A stretch of 64,000 nt of DNA from Oscillospiraceae bacterium (GCA_017436575.1 JAFSCU010000007.1:1-64000); one strand, 5' to 3'. Counted from the first letter of the stretch, positions 29,088-37,865 are shown. Notes: generated by a model from the letters alone, not told the origin. Made by a program: numbers and translations.

Positions 29088-29429
29088 ATGAAAATCAAAG
29101 ACATTGCAGAATTGTTGAACGCAGAAATACTGACACCTGAAATAAGCACAGAAACAGAAGTGCACACTGCCTGTGGCAGCGATATGATGAGTGATGTGCT
29201 GGCATACGTAAAAGACCAGGCCGTGCTGGTGACAGGGCTGAACAACCCACAGGTTATCCGTACTGCAGATATGATGGATATGGTGTGCGTGGTTTATGTG
29301 CGCGGCAAAAAACCTGATGCACTGTCACTGGAACTGGCTGTAGAAAGCAATATCTGTGTTCTGACAACAAAAACACCAATGTTTGCCTGCTGTGGCATAC
29401 TTTACGAAAACGGACTGAGAGGTGCATAA
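29088..29429 (+). CDS. DRTGG-domain protein
   Basis: 113 residues. VLVTGLNNPQVIRTADMMDMVCVVYVRGKKPD and the C-terminal MFACCGILYENGL pattern match the DRTGG domain, named after a motif that is not itself conserved here. These small domains are found with CBS domains and in hydrogenase regions of clostridia; ligand and function are unknown. CGGAGC precedes the ATG. First gene of a plus-strand operon divergent from hydCBA. Confidence 0.75.
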   Translation: MKIKDIAELLNAEILTPEISTETEVHTACGSDMMSDVLAYVKDQAVLVTGLNNPQVIRTADMMDMVCVVYVRGKKPDALSLELAVESNICVLTTKTPMFACCGILYENGLRGA

Positions 29430-29430
29430 A

Positions 29431-29853
29431 TTGGAAGCTATCAAATATACATACACTGTGCCCGGCGATGATTTTACTGCTGCCGGTCAGGCTTCCACCG
29501 ACCTGAAAAGAAAGCTGAAGGTTATGGGTGTGGACCCCAAAAGCCTGAGAAACATAAACATCAGCCTGTATGAAGGTGAAATAAATCTGGCTATCCATGC
29601 AGGTGGCGGCGAAATAACCGTACTGGTGTACCCTGACAGAGTGGAAATGTATCTGGACGACAACGGTCCCGGTATTGAAAACATAGAACTGGCACTGACC
29701 GAAGGCTATTCAGGTGCCAGTGATGCAGTGCGCAGCCTGGGCTTTGGCGCAGGTATGGGTCTGCCAAACATGAAAAAATATGCCGATGAATTTTACATCG
29801 AAAGCGAAGTAGGCAAAGGCACACATATCAAGATGATAGTGTACCTGCAGTAG
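29431..29853 (+). CDS. RsbW/SpoIIAB-like GHKL ATPase (anti-sigma-type kinase)
   Basis: About 140 residues. Start is TTG 29431, one base after the preceding stop, with GAGAGG upstream; a GTG at 29422 would overlap. MYLDDNGPGIEN gives the ATP-binding DxGPG box and GFGAGMGLPNMKKYADEF the G2 box, in the layout of serine kinases/anti-sigma factors such as SpoIIAB and RsbW. No sigma factor or anti-anti-sigma protein is adjacent. Similar ATPases accompany sensory [FeFe] hydrogenases, so a signalling role is plausible but inferred. Confidence 0.78.
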   Translation: MEAIKYTYTVPGDDFTAAGQASTDLKRKLKVMGVDPKSLRNINISLYEGEINLAIHAGGGEITVLVYPDRVEMYLDDNGPGIENIELALTEGYSGASDAVRSLGFGAGMGLPNMKKYADEFYIESEVGKGTHIKMIVYLQ

Positions 29854-29903
29854 CAAAAAATTTTAAACTGAAATTGATATATTTTTATTCTCATTGAGAC
29901 AAT

Positions 29904-30899
29904 ATGAAAAAATCCAATTTGTTTTTTAAAAAGCTGTTTTTTGCAGTGGCAGTATTTTTGATTGCAGCTGTTTTTTACGGCTGCAGCCAGAAGCCTGCAC
30001 AGGAAGAACAGCCACCGGCAGAAAGATTCCCTGCCATTGTTTCAGACCAGCCTGTGCAGTGGAAGGATGAAACACTGAAAAGGCTGGTGTATGATGCATT
30101 GATGAGGGATTACAGCGAAGATGTGTACCCATACGAGCTGGAAAACATAGAATACCTGTTTATTTTAGGGGATAAAAAGCTGAACTTCGGCGAAAAGCCA
30201 TTTGACTGTGGTGTAACAGAAGACGGAAGCGGTTTTCATTACAAAGGGATAATGAAACTGGATGGCACATATCAGACTGTGGACAATGTTTTTACTGAAA
30301 GCGTATCAATCTGTCTGGATGATTTAAGATATTTTACATCTCTGAGAGCTTTACACATCTATCTTGTAAACCCAACAGATCTGGCAGTGCTGGAGCATCT
30401 GCCGGCACTGAAGCAGATTTTTGCCGGTATCTGTGATTTGTCTGACCTGACAGGCATAGACAAATGCACAGACCTGATGAGTGCATATCTTGATTACTGC
30501 AATATATCTGATTTGTCACCGCTGACAAAGATTTCTCCCATTCATCTGAGCCTTAAAGGCAATAAACTGGAAGACATTTCTCCGCTGGCTGATATGCCAC
30601 AGTTGCCAAACGACCTGATACTGTCATACAACAATATCAGCGACATATCAGCTTTAAGTCCGCAGGGAAGGCGGACCGGGCTTGGATATCTGAATTTAAG
30701 GAACAACAACATAACTGACATTTCGCCATTGGCAGATTATACCGGTATCGGCATACTGTCACTGACATACAACAACATCAGCGATGTAAGCCCGCTGGCG
30801 GGATTGTCAAAACAGGATTCTGTAATCTATCTGGGCGGAAACCCTGTTGAAAATATTGAGGTGCTGAAAGGTTTTTATTCTGTTTATACAGCACCATAA
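29904..30899 (+). CDS. Leucine-rich-repeat lipoprotein
   Basis: 331 residues. N-terminal Lys-rich segment, hydrophobic core and lipobox FYGC (Cys 27) mark a lipoprotein. The last two thirds contain internalin-type leucine-rich repeats with the recurring pattern LxxNNIxDISPLAxL (e.g. LSYNNISDISAL, LRNNNITDISPLADY). Such repeats bind proteins or glycans outside the cell. It lies between the RsbW-like ATPase (50 bp) and the sensory hydrogenase (about 10-18 bp) on the same strand. A surface protein at this place is unexpected; ligand unknown. Confidence 0.82.
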   Translation: MKKSNLFFKKLFFAVAVFLIAAVFYGCSQKPAQEEQPPAERFPAIVSDQPVQWKDETLKRLVYDALMRDYSEDVYPYELENIEYLFILGDKKLNFGEKPFDCGVTEDGSGFHYKGIMKLDGTYQTVDNVFTESVSICLDDLRYFTSLRALHIYLVNPTDLAVLEHLPALKQIFAGICDLSDLTGIDKCTDLMSAYLDYCNISDLSPLTKISPIHLSLKGNKLEDISPLADMPQLPNDLILSYNNISDISALSPQGRRTGLGYLNLRNNNITDISPLADYTGIGILSLTYNNISDVSPLAGLSKQDSVIYLGGNPVENIEVLKGFYSVYTAP

Positions 30900-30917
30900 G
30901 AAAGGACGGTGAACGTT

Positions 30918-32177
30918 TTGGCCGACAGATATACACATTCGGTTACTCTGGACAAGGATTTATGCCAGGGGTGTATCAACTGTATAAAAAGATGTCCGAC
31001 TGAAGCTATCCGTGTGCGTGACGGCAAGGCCCACATACTGAAAGACCGCTGCATTGACTGTGGCGAGTGTATAAGAGTGTGCCCTCATCACGCCAAAAAA
31101 GTAATACATAATGTACTGGCTGATTACAGCCATTTCAAACATCTGGTGGCACTGCCTGCCCCAAGCCTGTATGCCCAGTTCAACAACCTGCACGACACAG
31201 AAACCGTGCTGGCAGGTCTGCTGGATATTGGTTTTGACAGCTTTTACGAAGTGGCACGGGCAGCAGAACTGGTGTCTGACGCCACAAGAAAAATAATGGA
31301 CAAGGTGCCGAAACCTGTTATATCCTCTGCCTGTCCTGCTGTGGTAAGGCTGATTAAAGTGCGTTTTCCACAGCTGATAGACCATGTGCTGCCATTTGTT
31401 TCCCCAATGGAACTGGCTGCACGTCTGGCCAAAAAAGAAGTGATGGAAAAGACAGGCCTGACTGAAGAAGAAATAGGCTGTATTTTCATCTCCCCCTGTC
31501 CTGCAAAAATCACAGCAATCAATAACCCTATAGGTTCAAAGAAAACTTATGTAGATGGCGCAGTGGCAATGAAAGATGTTTATCCTCTGCTGCTGAGCGC
31601 AATGAAGCACCCGTCAAAAACAGTGGACGCCAGTGCAGGGCGCATAGGCATAAGCTGGGCCAGCGGCGGCGGCGAAAGCAGCGGGCTGGTAACAGTGGAA
31701 AACTATCTGGCCTGCGACGGCATTGAAAATGTTATAAGAGTGCTGGAAGATTTGGAAGATGGTAAATTCCATAATCTGGAATTTGTGGAACTGAACGCCT
31801 GTCCGGGCGGCTGTGTAGGCGGTGTGCTGACAGTGGAAAACCCATTCATTGCCAAAACAAAGCTGAAAGCCATACGCAAATATCTGCCTGTTTCAATGAA
31901 CAGCCTGGCAGACAGCATACCTACAAATATGCTGTGGGATACAGAACTGGAATACAATCCTGTATTTGAACTGGAAGGTACCAGAATGGAAAGATTCCAG
32001 AAATACAGTGAAAGGGAACAGCTGGAACAGGAATTGCCTGGTCTGGACTGCGGTTTCTGCGGTGCGCCAAACTGCCGCAGTTTTGCAGATGACGTGGTGC
32101 GCGGTTATGCCAAAAAAGAAGACTGCGTAGTGATTATGAGAAGAAAAATGGACAAAATCAAATCTGCACTGGAATAG
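30918..32177 (+). CDS. Putative sensory [FeFe] hydrogenase (HydS-like)
   Basis: About 419 residues from TTG 30918 (AAAGGA 11 bases upstream; a GTG at 30909 is too near). Two [4Fe-4S] motifs come first (CQGCINCIKRCPTEA and CIDCGECIRVCPHHA). The H-cluster domain has altered loops: SSACPAVVRLI (L1), ISPCPAKITAI (L2) and LNACPGGCVGG (L3), so the cluster cysteines are kept but the proton-relay Cys next to L1 is Ala. The C-terminus has LDCGFCGAPNCRSFADDVVRGYA, an extra [4Fe-4S] motif, and no PAS domain. This matches group D-type putative sensory hydrogenases (as in Thermoanaerobacter) rather than a production enzyme. Sensing of H2 or redox state is inferred. Confidence 0.85.
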   Translation: MADRYTHSVTLDKDLCQGCINCIKRCPTEAIRVRDGKAHILKDRCIDCGECIRVCPHHAKKVIHNVLADYSHFKHLVALPAPSLYAQFNNLHDTETVLAGLLDIGFDSFYEVARAAELVSDATRKIMDKVPKPVISSACPAVVRLIKVRFPQLIDHVLPFVSPMELAARLAKKEVMEKTGLTEEEIGCIFISPCPAKITAINNPIGSKKTYVDGAVAMKDVYPLLLSAMKHPSKTVDASAGRIGISWASGGGESSGLVTVENYLACDGIENVIRVLEDLEDGKFHNLEFVELNACPGGCVGGVLTVENPFIAKTKLKAIRKYLPVSMNSLADSIPTNMLWDTELEYNPVFELEGTRMERFQKYSEREQLEQELPGLDCGFCGAPNCRSFADDVVRGYAKKEDCVVIMRRKMDKIKSALE

Positions 32178-32185
32178 GAGAAAAA

Positions 32186-32515
32186 ATGACATTTTTTGAA
32201 TTTTGCGAAAAATACAATCTGGAAATCATCTCAAAAGGTGAAGACAGAGAAATAGAAGGCGGTTTTGCCGGCGACCTGCACAGCTGGGCAATGGCAAACG
32301 CCCACGAAAACTTTGCCTGGTTTACAATTATGGGCAACATCAACACAGTGGCAGTGGCCAGTCTGAATGATGTGGCAGGCGTGGTACTGTGTCAGAACAG
32401 CCCTATGAACCGGCAGGCACTGGAAAAAGCCCAGGAAGAAGGCATAAATATAGCAAAAACAAAAACACCGATTTTTGATATAGCCGCAATGCTGTACAAT
32501 GAACTGAATAACTGA
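32186..32515 (+). CDS. Second DRTGG-like protein
   Basis: 109 residues. The central AVASLNDVAGVVLCQNSPMNRQALEKAQEEGINIAKTKTP follows the DRTGG pattern seen in the first gene of this operon but is diverged. TAGGAGAAAAA precedes the ATG, 8 bp after the sensory hydrogenase gene. Function unknown. Confidence 0.65.
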   Translation: MTFFEFCEKYNLEIISKGEDREIEGGFAGDLHSWAMANAHENFAWFTIMGNINTVAVASLNDVAGVVLCQNSPMNRQALEKAQEEGINIAKTKTPIFDIAAMLYNELNN

Positions 32516-32596
32516 TTTACGCATAGGGGGATGGGTTTTCCACCCCCGGAATCAGACATTCAGATAAAAATAATAACGACACAGAAAGGAGCCATA

Positions 32597-33316
32597 ATGT
32601 TATACGATTTACATATTCATTCCTGTCTGTCCCCCTGCGGCGATGACGAAATGACACCGAACAATATATGCGGTATGGCTCATCTGTCCAATCTGGAAGT
32701 TATTGCCGTAACCGACCACAACGCCGCGGCAAATCTGCCTGCGGTTAAAAAAGTGGCAGATGCTTTTGGCATAATGCTGATACCGGGCATTGAAATGTGT
32801 ACAGCCGAAGATATTCATCTGCTGTGCTATTTTGAAACAGTGGAAAAATGTCTGGAATTTGAAAAAATTGTTCTGGACAGCCTGCCGCCAATCAAAAACA
32901 AAAAAGAAATCTACGGCAATCAGCTGATAATGAACGAAGACGATGAAATTACAGGCGAATATGAGCCGCTGCTGATAATAGGTTCATCCTACAACCTGTG
33001 GGAAGCGGTAAATCTGTGCCACGAAATGGACGGTGTAGCGGTGTACGCCCACATTGACAAAAACAGTTTTTCAGCCCTGAGCGTGCTGGGTATGCTGCCG
33101 CCGGAAATCAATATTGACGGTGTGGAAATATATGACCTGGCAAACAGACCAAAACTGATACAGCAGGGACTGATTACAGCCGAAACACCATTTATGTCCA
33201 ATTCTGATGCCCATTATCTGGAATATATAGGGGAAAGGGAAGAGCATCTGTCAAAAGACCATCCCCTGTGGGAAATGGTGAAAAAATTACACTATAAAAA
33301 AATGCAGGCAGAATAA
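32597..33316 (+). CDS. PHP-domain phosphoesterase
   Basis: 239 residues from ATG 32597 (AAAGGAG upstream; earlier in-frame codons are in the spacer). LYDLHIHSCLSPCGDDEM at the N-terminus is PHP motif I, VIAVTDHNAAAN motif II, IPGIEMCTAEDIHLLCYF motif III, and SNSDAHYLEYIG motif IV, so metal ligands are present. Enzymes of this family hydrolyse phosphoesters such as short nucleotides or AMP derivatives. Its constant company with hydrogenase-sensor genes in clostridia suggests turnover of a signalling nucleotide; this is inference. Confidence 0.82.
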   Translation: MLYDLHIHSCLSPCGDDEMTPNNICGMAHLSNLEVIAVTDHNAAANLPAVKKVADAFGIMLIPGIEMCTAEDIHLLCYFETVEKCLEFEKIVLDSLPPIKNKKEIYGNQLIMNEDDEITGEYEPLLIIGSSYNLWEAVNLCHEMDGVAVYAHIDKNSFSALSVLGMLPPEINIDGVEIYDLANRPKLIQQGLITAETPFMSNSDAHYLEYIGEREEHLSKDHPLWEMVKKLHYKKMQAE

Positions 33317-33366
33317 CCAAGGTGTTTTTCTGCCTTTTTTCATACAATATCGCAAAGGAGCATACA

Positions 33367-34650
33367 ATGAAAAACATTGAAACAGCAAAGAAATATCAGG
33401 ATTATATGGTAGAAAAAAGAAGATATTTCCACGAAAACCCTGAACTGACAGGCCAGGAGTACAAAACAATAGAATATCTGTCTAGTGAACTGACAGACCT
33501 GGGAATAGACCATGTGATTATTGAAAACGGCGGTATACTGGCCACAATAAAAGGTGGCAAGGAAGGCCGTGCCGTACTGCTGCGTGCTGATGTGGACGGG
33601 CTGCCAGTACAGGAAACCTCTGATAACCTGAAAAAAGGTATGAGAACCTGTGTATCCAAAAATCCGGGTGTAATGCACGCCTGCGGACACGATGGCCATA
33701 TGGCAATGCTGCTGGGTGCGACAAAAATTCTGCTGGAAAAGAAAGAAGAAATTGAAGGCACGGTTTACTTGTGTTTTGAAAGAGGAGAAGAAGCCAGCGG
33801 CAATGTGGAATACATATTCCCTTATATCGAAAAAAACAATATAGCAATAGACACTGTATACGGCACACATCTGCTGGCAACTGCACCAAGCGGTTATCTG
33901 GCAATAAACGACGGCGGCATGATGGCTGGCGCAATGGGGTTCAACATCACCATTGAAGGCGCTGGCGGACACGGCAGCCGCCCTGACCAGGCAAACAGCC
34001 CTATCGACTGTTTTGTAGCCATCTATCAGCGTCTTCAGGCACTGCGACTGACAAAGGTGGACCCTTTCAAAACCTGTACATATTCCATAGGTATGCTGAC
34101 CAGCGGCAGCCAGAGAAATGTAATCCCACAGACACTGACCTTTGGCGGCACAATGAGAACATTTGACCGCGACGGTGTGGGCGCTGTTTTCCACAAAGAA
34201 TTTAAAAAAGCTGTTGACGGAATATGTGCCGCATACGACTGCAAAGCCACATACAACAGCTATGGCATGCCTGGCTATGCAGTGGTAAACGATGCCGAAA
34301 TGGCACAGTGGGCCAGAAAAGTGCTGGCTGAAGAACTGGGCAGTGAAAATGTAGGTCAATGGGACCCATGGATGGCCAGCGAAAGCTATAACCAGTATTT
34401 GCAGCAGTGGCCTGGCGTGTTTGTATTTCTGGGCGTGGAAAATGCCGAAAAAGGCATTGGTGCCGCCCATCACAACCAGGAATTTGACATAGACGAAGAT
34501 GTGCTGTATAAAGGTGCAGCTGCTGCCGCTACCTATGCCATTGAATATCTGAAAGACAGTTCACTGAAAGGTGGCCGCAAGATGACATACAAACAGTATC
34601 TGGAAAAGACAGGCAATCAGAAACAGCTGGCAAAACATTACGGAGAATAA
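33367..34650 (+). CDS. M20 family amidohydrolase/peptidase
   Basis: 427 residues from ATG 33367 with AAAGGAG upstream. RRYFHENPELTGQEY, LLRADVDGLPV, HACGHDGHMAMLLG and the dimerisation-domain motif GAGGHGSRPD are those of the M20D amidohydrolases (aminoacylase, IAA-amino acid hydrolase, carboxypeptidase type). Metal ligands His and Cys of HACGHDGH and the Glu-Glu of ERGEEASG are seen. It cleaves an N-acyl amino acid or a dipeptide; the substrate is unknown. 50 bp after the PHP gene. Confidence 0.88.
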   Translation: MKNIETAKKYQDYMVEKRRYFHENPELTGQEYKTIEYLSSELTDLGIDHVIIENGGILATIKGGKEGRAVLLRADVDGLPVQETSDNLKKGMRTCVSKNPGVMHACGHDGHMAMLLGATKILLEKKEEIEGTVYLCFERGEEASGNVEYIFPYIEKNNIAIDTVYGTHLLATAPSGYLAINDGGMMAGAMGFNITIEGAGGHGSRPDQANSPIDCFVAIYQRLQALRLTKVDPFKTCTYSIGMLTSGSQRNVIPQTLTFGGTMRTFDRDGVGAVFHKEFKKAVDGICAAYDCKATYNSYGMPGYAVVNDAEMAQWARKVLAEELGSENVGQWDPWMASESYNQYLQQWPGVFVFLGVENAEKGIGAAHHNQEFDIDEDVLYKGAAAAATYAIEYLKDSSLKGGRKMTYKQYLEKTGNQKQLAKHYGE

Positions 34651-34655
34651 GCAGA

Positions 34656-34683
34656 AAAGGGCGGATAATATTCGCCCTTTATG
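34656..34683 (+). terminator. terminator-like hairpin after M20 gene
   Basis: AAAGGGCG / CGCCCTTT around a 9-nt loop; the T-tract is poor. Confidence 0.5.
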
Positions 34684-34783
34684 ATTTTCGGTCCATTATT
34701 TCTTTGGTTGACAGTGCACTAAACTGCAGGCAATGATAATAATGCAAAATATCTGAAGATGTGGAACACCTGCACCCAAACGT

Positions 34784-34854
34784 GCTGATGTAGGCATCAG
34801 CCTTTACGCAGGATGTAAAAACAAAACCGTAGGGTACACTGCCCACATCGTACC
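34784..34854. repeat. two palindromic hairpin repeats
   Basis: 34784-34809 (GCTGATG type) and 34828-34854 (CGTAGGGTAC type). Confidence 0.65.
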
Positions 34855-34883
34855 GATTTTTTAATATGCACAAAGCAGAGCGC

Positions 34884-34993
34884 TGTCATCCTGAATGGAC
34901 TGAAGGATCTTTAATGCCGTAAAAATATCAAAGCAATTATTTTTATGATTGTTATAGTGCAAAGATTCTTCGGGCACGGTCCTCAGAATGACA
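34884..34993. repeat. MITE-like element copy 4
   Basis: 110 bp, TGTCATCCTGAATGGACTGA to ...GGTCCTCAGAATGACA. Confidence 0.85.
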
Positions 34994-35018
34994 GGGTAGT
35001 AATTGGTGGATATAAAAC

Positions 35019-35045
35019 GGGCTGATGTAGGCATCAGCCCCTACC
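35019..35045. repeat. palindromic hairpin repeat
   Basis: GGGCTGATG / CATCAGCCC around TAGG, followed by CTACC. Confidence 0.7.
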
Positions 35046-35054
35046 CGATTCTGA

Positions 35055-35090
35055 ACAAAAAACAAAATCCCCGACAGCATCGGGGATTTA
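35055..35090 (-). terminator. rho-independent terminator
   Basis: AAATCCCCGA / TCGGGGATTT with CAGCA loop; minus-strand tail TGTTTTTTG. Confidence 0.85.
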
Positions 35091-35095
35091 TTGTT

Positions 35096-37231
35096 TTATT
35101 CATCTTTTATTCCTTCGCCGTAATGTGAAAGTTCTTCCTGATACAGCGGGTGATTTGCCAGCGGTGCAGCACCTGTGGCATAAATTCGCACTGTGTCACT
35201 GTCATAGATTTTTTCAAAAATCTGTGACATAACCTTTTCACTGCCGTCATACTGTGACGAAAACACCAGATGGGTGATACCTGTGGTTTTGCACAGGTGT
35301 TTCACTTCTTCTGCCGGCGTATCTGCAGAAAACAGGGCGTCGTTTATCTGCTGGCGCTGGTCTACAACATAGTATGACACACCCATATTTGTCAGTGCAT
35401 AGGCATAGCCTTCCATATAGGACTGGCGGCCGCTGAAAGCAGAATATATATTGGATACGCCATCTTTTTTAATGTTGTTGGCATGGATTCTGTTGGTTGC
35501 AAAAAGTGCAGTGGTATCAGTGTTTTGGCGGAAAAATTCCATTGCCTGCTGGTCATCGGCATTAACCACTGTGTTATATGGATATTTTTCAATAATACCC
35601 AGGTTTCTTGCAAGGAAGCGGGCACCACTGCCAATAAAGTTTGTGTATATAAACATTGTTGTAACCACAGACACACAGCCCAGTGCCAGTGCAATGCCAC
35701 GAAGCAGGTTTTTGTTCAGTCTGCCCAGATTTTCAATAGCCAGAATATGCATAAAGAACAGGGCAAGGAACGCAAAGTAAACCTGGCTCATGGCGTAGTG
35801 GTTGAACAGGTAGTAAGCCATAAAGCCGCCCACCACCAGACTGTTTGCCCACAGACGTCTGCCGTTCAGACGGAACAGTTTTTTAATATCCTGTGGCAGA
35901 CCGATAAAATACATAAATGCCTGTAATGGTGCAAAGGCAAAAATCAAAACTATCATTACAGCAAACTGGGCGACATACCACAGAGGGCGGTTGCCGGACC
36001 AGTAAAGATTGTCAAGGAAAGAGCCGAAAACAGATTTTGAAACTGTGCCCCAGGTATTAAACGCCATGCTGGTGTTGGCACCCGATGCAAAAAACAGGGT
36101 GTACACCACAAAGAACAGCCCCAGGATAATAAAAGCCGAAGCCACAGCCTTAAAACCGGCTTTTCTCTGTACTGCCAGCCACAGCAGGGTGATGGCACCG
36201 CCCACCGCAACAATGGCAGCAACAGGACCTTTGGCAAAAGACAGCATAAAGAACGCGGCAATCCACAGCACAATATCCAGCAAAGGCACACGGAAGCCTT
36301 TTTCCATCAACTGCACAAACATACCGCTGAAAATACACAGGAAAACAGTGGCTGTTGCCTGGGCATTTATATTTGTGATGATGTGCAGGGCGTTATCGTT
36401 GAAAAACATACTGCGACCGTTGAGGAAACTGCCCCACATACTGCCACAGCTGAAAATGAACATTGAAAAAGTAAACAGCATTGCCTTGCCTTCATCTTTG
36501 AACCAGATGCGGCCGAAATTCAGCAGGCAATATACCACACAGCCAAGAACAAATGGCTGCATATAGAAAGCCACCACTGTATAGGCAGGAATACCTGTAA
36601 GCCAGGCCACTGCACCGGCGAAAAGTTCGGTAAGGTAGTGGTAATGCAACTGGACCCCGGAATAGCGTATATCTTCAGGAATAAAGCGTATGGCGAAAGA
36701 GTTGGCATTGCCTACATTCCACAGCATATCCGGCATCAGCAGGGTATCGCCCACACTGGAAGGCAGAGCATATTTGATTACACCTGTAAAAGTGTACAGC
36801 AACAGCAGACCAAAAAACAGCAGTACCGGCAGCCATTGCCATGGTGTAAGAGGCTGTGGCGGGTTAATATAGCTGCGGCGTATTACCAGGGCAATACACA
36901 GCCCTGCAAACAGCAACGGCATTACAACCAGCAGCAGTTTTAAATGCAGGCGCATTGCCACACAGTAAACGCCACAGAAAAAACCTGTGCCCAGCAGTAT
37001 ATCAATGCCGAAATCCATACCTTCAAAGCGGCGGCTGCCACCCAGCAGCATGTTCCAGCATTTACCGGGCAGCCAGATGTAAAAAATCATCGTCAGACCA
37101 AACAGCATAAAGTGGACGGCACTGCCGCCACCATAAACTGTAAGGACAAGATAAAGTGTATAAACAAGGAAACAGATAAAAATTTTCAGTTTTTCTGCTC
37201 CGCTGTAAAGATTCAAAACAAAATTTTTCAA
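35096..37231 (-). CDS. Large polytopic membrane protein, GT-C-like
   Basis: 711 residues with about 13-14 membrane helices in the first 540 residues and a soluble C-terminal part of about 160 residues. After helix 4-5 there is an extracellular loop, GDTLLMPDMLWNVGNANSF...GVQLHYHYLTELFAG, resembling the acidic catalytic loop of GT-C enzymes. The C-terminal part has a FRQNTDTTALFATNRI-like Rossmann pattern as in some surface-polymer glycosyltransferases. No precise family is recognised. Preceded by AGGAGG; monocistronic. Confidence 0.65.
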   Translation of the reverse strand: MKNFVLNLYSGAEKLKIFICFLVYTLYLVLTVYGGGSAVHFMLFGLTMIFYIWLPGKCWNMLLGGSRRFEGMDFGIDILLGTGFFCGVYCVAMRLHLKLLLVVMPLLFAGLCIALVIRRSYINPPQPLTPWQWLPVLLFFGLLLLYTFTGVIKYALPSSVGDTLLMPDMLWNVGNANSFAIRFIPEDIRYSGVQLHYHYLTELFAGAVAWLTGIPAYTVVAFYMQPFVLGCVVYCLLNFGRIWFKDEGKAMLFTFSMFIFSCGSMWGSFLNGRSMFFNDNALHIITNINAQATATVFLCIFSGMFVQLMEKGFRVPLLDIVLWIAAFFMLSFAKGPVAAIVAVGGAITLLWLAVQRKAGFKAVASAFIILGLFFVVYTLFFASGANTSMAFNTWGTVSKSVFGSFLDNLYWSGNRPLWYVAQFAVMIVLIFAFAPLQAFMYFIGLPQDIKKLFRLNGRRLWANSLVVGGFMAYYLFNHYAMSQVYFAFLALFFMHILAIENLGRLNKNLLRGIALALGCVSVVTTMFIYTNFIGSGARFLARNLGIIEKYPYNTVVNADDQQAMEFFRQNTDTTALFATNRIHANNIKKDGVSNIYSAFSGRQSYMEGYAYALTNMGVSYYVVDQRQQINDALFSADTPAEEVKHLCKTTGITHLVFSSQYDGSEKVMSQIFEKIYDSDTVRIYATGAAPLANHPLYQEELSHYGEGIKDE

Positions 37232-37374
37232 AATATACCTCCTGTCAGGGGCTATAATATTTTATTTTACCATATAATATGGAAAATAAAAACCCGGAAA
37301 CAGGCCATTTTATGGGTAATTTTCGGCTTTTTCAAAAAAAATTGAAATTTCTTAAAAATTTTTTAAAAAAAGTG

Positions 37375-37403
37375 TTGACATTCGGTGTGACCTGTGGTAT
37401 TAT
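37375..37403 (+). promoter_or_regulatory. strong sigma-A promoter of tRNA-Thr/tRNA-Tyr
   Basis: TTGACA (37375-37380), 17-bp spacer, TATTAT (37398-37403), about 40 bp before the first tRNA. Confidence 0.85.
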
Positions 37404-37442
37404 AATCAAGCAGTCGCGAGGAAGCGACAAGCTAAGAGATTA

Positions 37443-37518
37443 GCTGGTGTAGCTCAGCCGGTAGAGCAGCTGATTTGTAATCAGCAGGTCGGGGGTTCGA
37501 ATCCGTCCACCAGCTCCA
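37443..37518 (+). tRNA. tRNA-Thr (TGT anticodon)
   Basis: 76 nt, acceptor GCTGGTG / CACCAGC, anticodon loop TTTGTAA with TGT, T-loop TTCGAAT, encoded CCA. First of a two-tRNA transcript. Confidence 0.95.
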
Positions 37519-37524
37519 AATTGT

Positions 37525-37609
37525 GGGAGTGTTCCCGAGTGGCCAAAGGGGGCAGACTGTAAATCTGTTGTCAGTGACTTCGATGGTTCGAATCCATCCG
37601 CTCCCACCA
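37525..37609 (+). tRNA. tRNA-Tyr (GTA anticodon)
   Basis: 85-nt class II tRNA: acceptor GGGAGTG / CGCTCCC (one G-T pair), anticodon loop CTGTAAA with GTA, long variable arm, T-loop TTCGAAT, encoded CCA. Six bases after tRNA-Thr. Confidence 0.95.
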
Positions 37610-37625
37610 TTTATATAACAGATAG

Positions 37626-37650
37626 TCAACCGAGAGGTTGATTTTTTTTT
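37626..37650 (+). terminator. terminator of tRNA pair
   Basis: TCAACC / GGTTGA with GAGA loop followed by nine T. Confidence 0.85.
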
Positions 37651-37727
37651 GCAAATTTTTGTGCTAATCAGATTTGTGGGTGGGGGCAAAAGCTTGCACA
37701 GCAAGATTTTGGATTCGAAAAGCCCGT

Positions 37728-37757
37728 AAAAAAAAACGACCTGAATGGTCGTTTTTA
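37728..37757. terminator. stray hairpin with T-runs on both strands
   Basis: AAAAACGACC / GGTCGTTTTT around TGAAT, with no intact gene next to it; possibly left from a lost gene or element. Confidence 0.6.
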
Positions 37758-37776
37758 GGGCGCGAGTCCGCAGGAC

Positions 37777-37829
37777 CGAATCCATCCGCTGGTAAAGGTG
37801 GATTCGTTACACAGGCGAATCCATCCGCT
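37777..37829. repeat. two copies of the tRNA-Tyr 3'-end sequence
   Basis: CGAATCCATCCGCT, which is the T-arm/acceptor part of tRNA-Tyr (37589-37602), recurs exactly at 37777-37790 and 37816-37829. These may be attachment-site footprints of integrated elements that were later lost. Confidence 0.6.
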
Positions 37830-37840
37830 TATAAAGAACA

Positions 37841-37865
37841 GGCGGGCGTGGAAACCCGCCCCTAC
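37841..37865. repeat. palindromic hairpin repeat
   Basis: GGCGGGCG... / CCCGCCCCTAC type. Confidence 0.65.

Noticed and set aside
33340..34473. 377-codon frame antisense to the M20 peptidase gene
   Set aside because: Shadow of a clearly coding gene, with a Cys/His/Phe-rich composition and no family resemblance.
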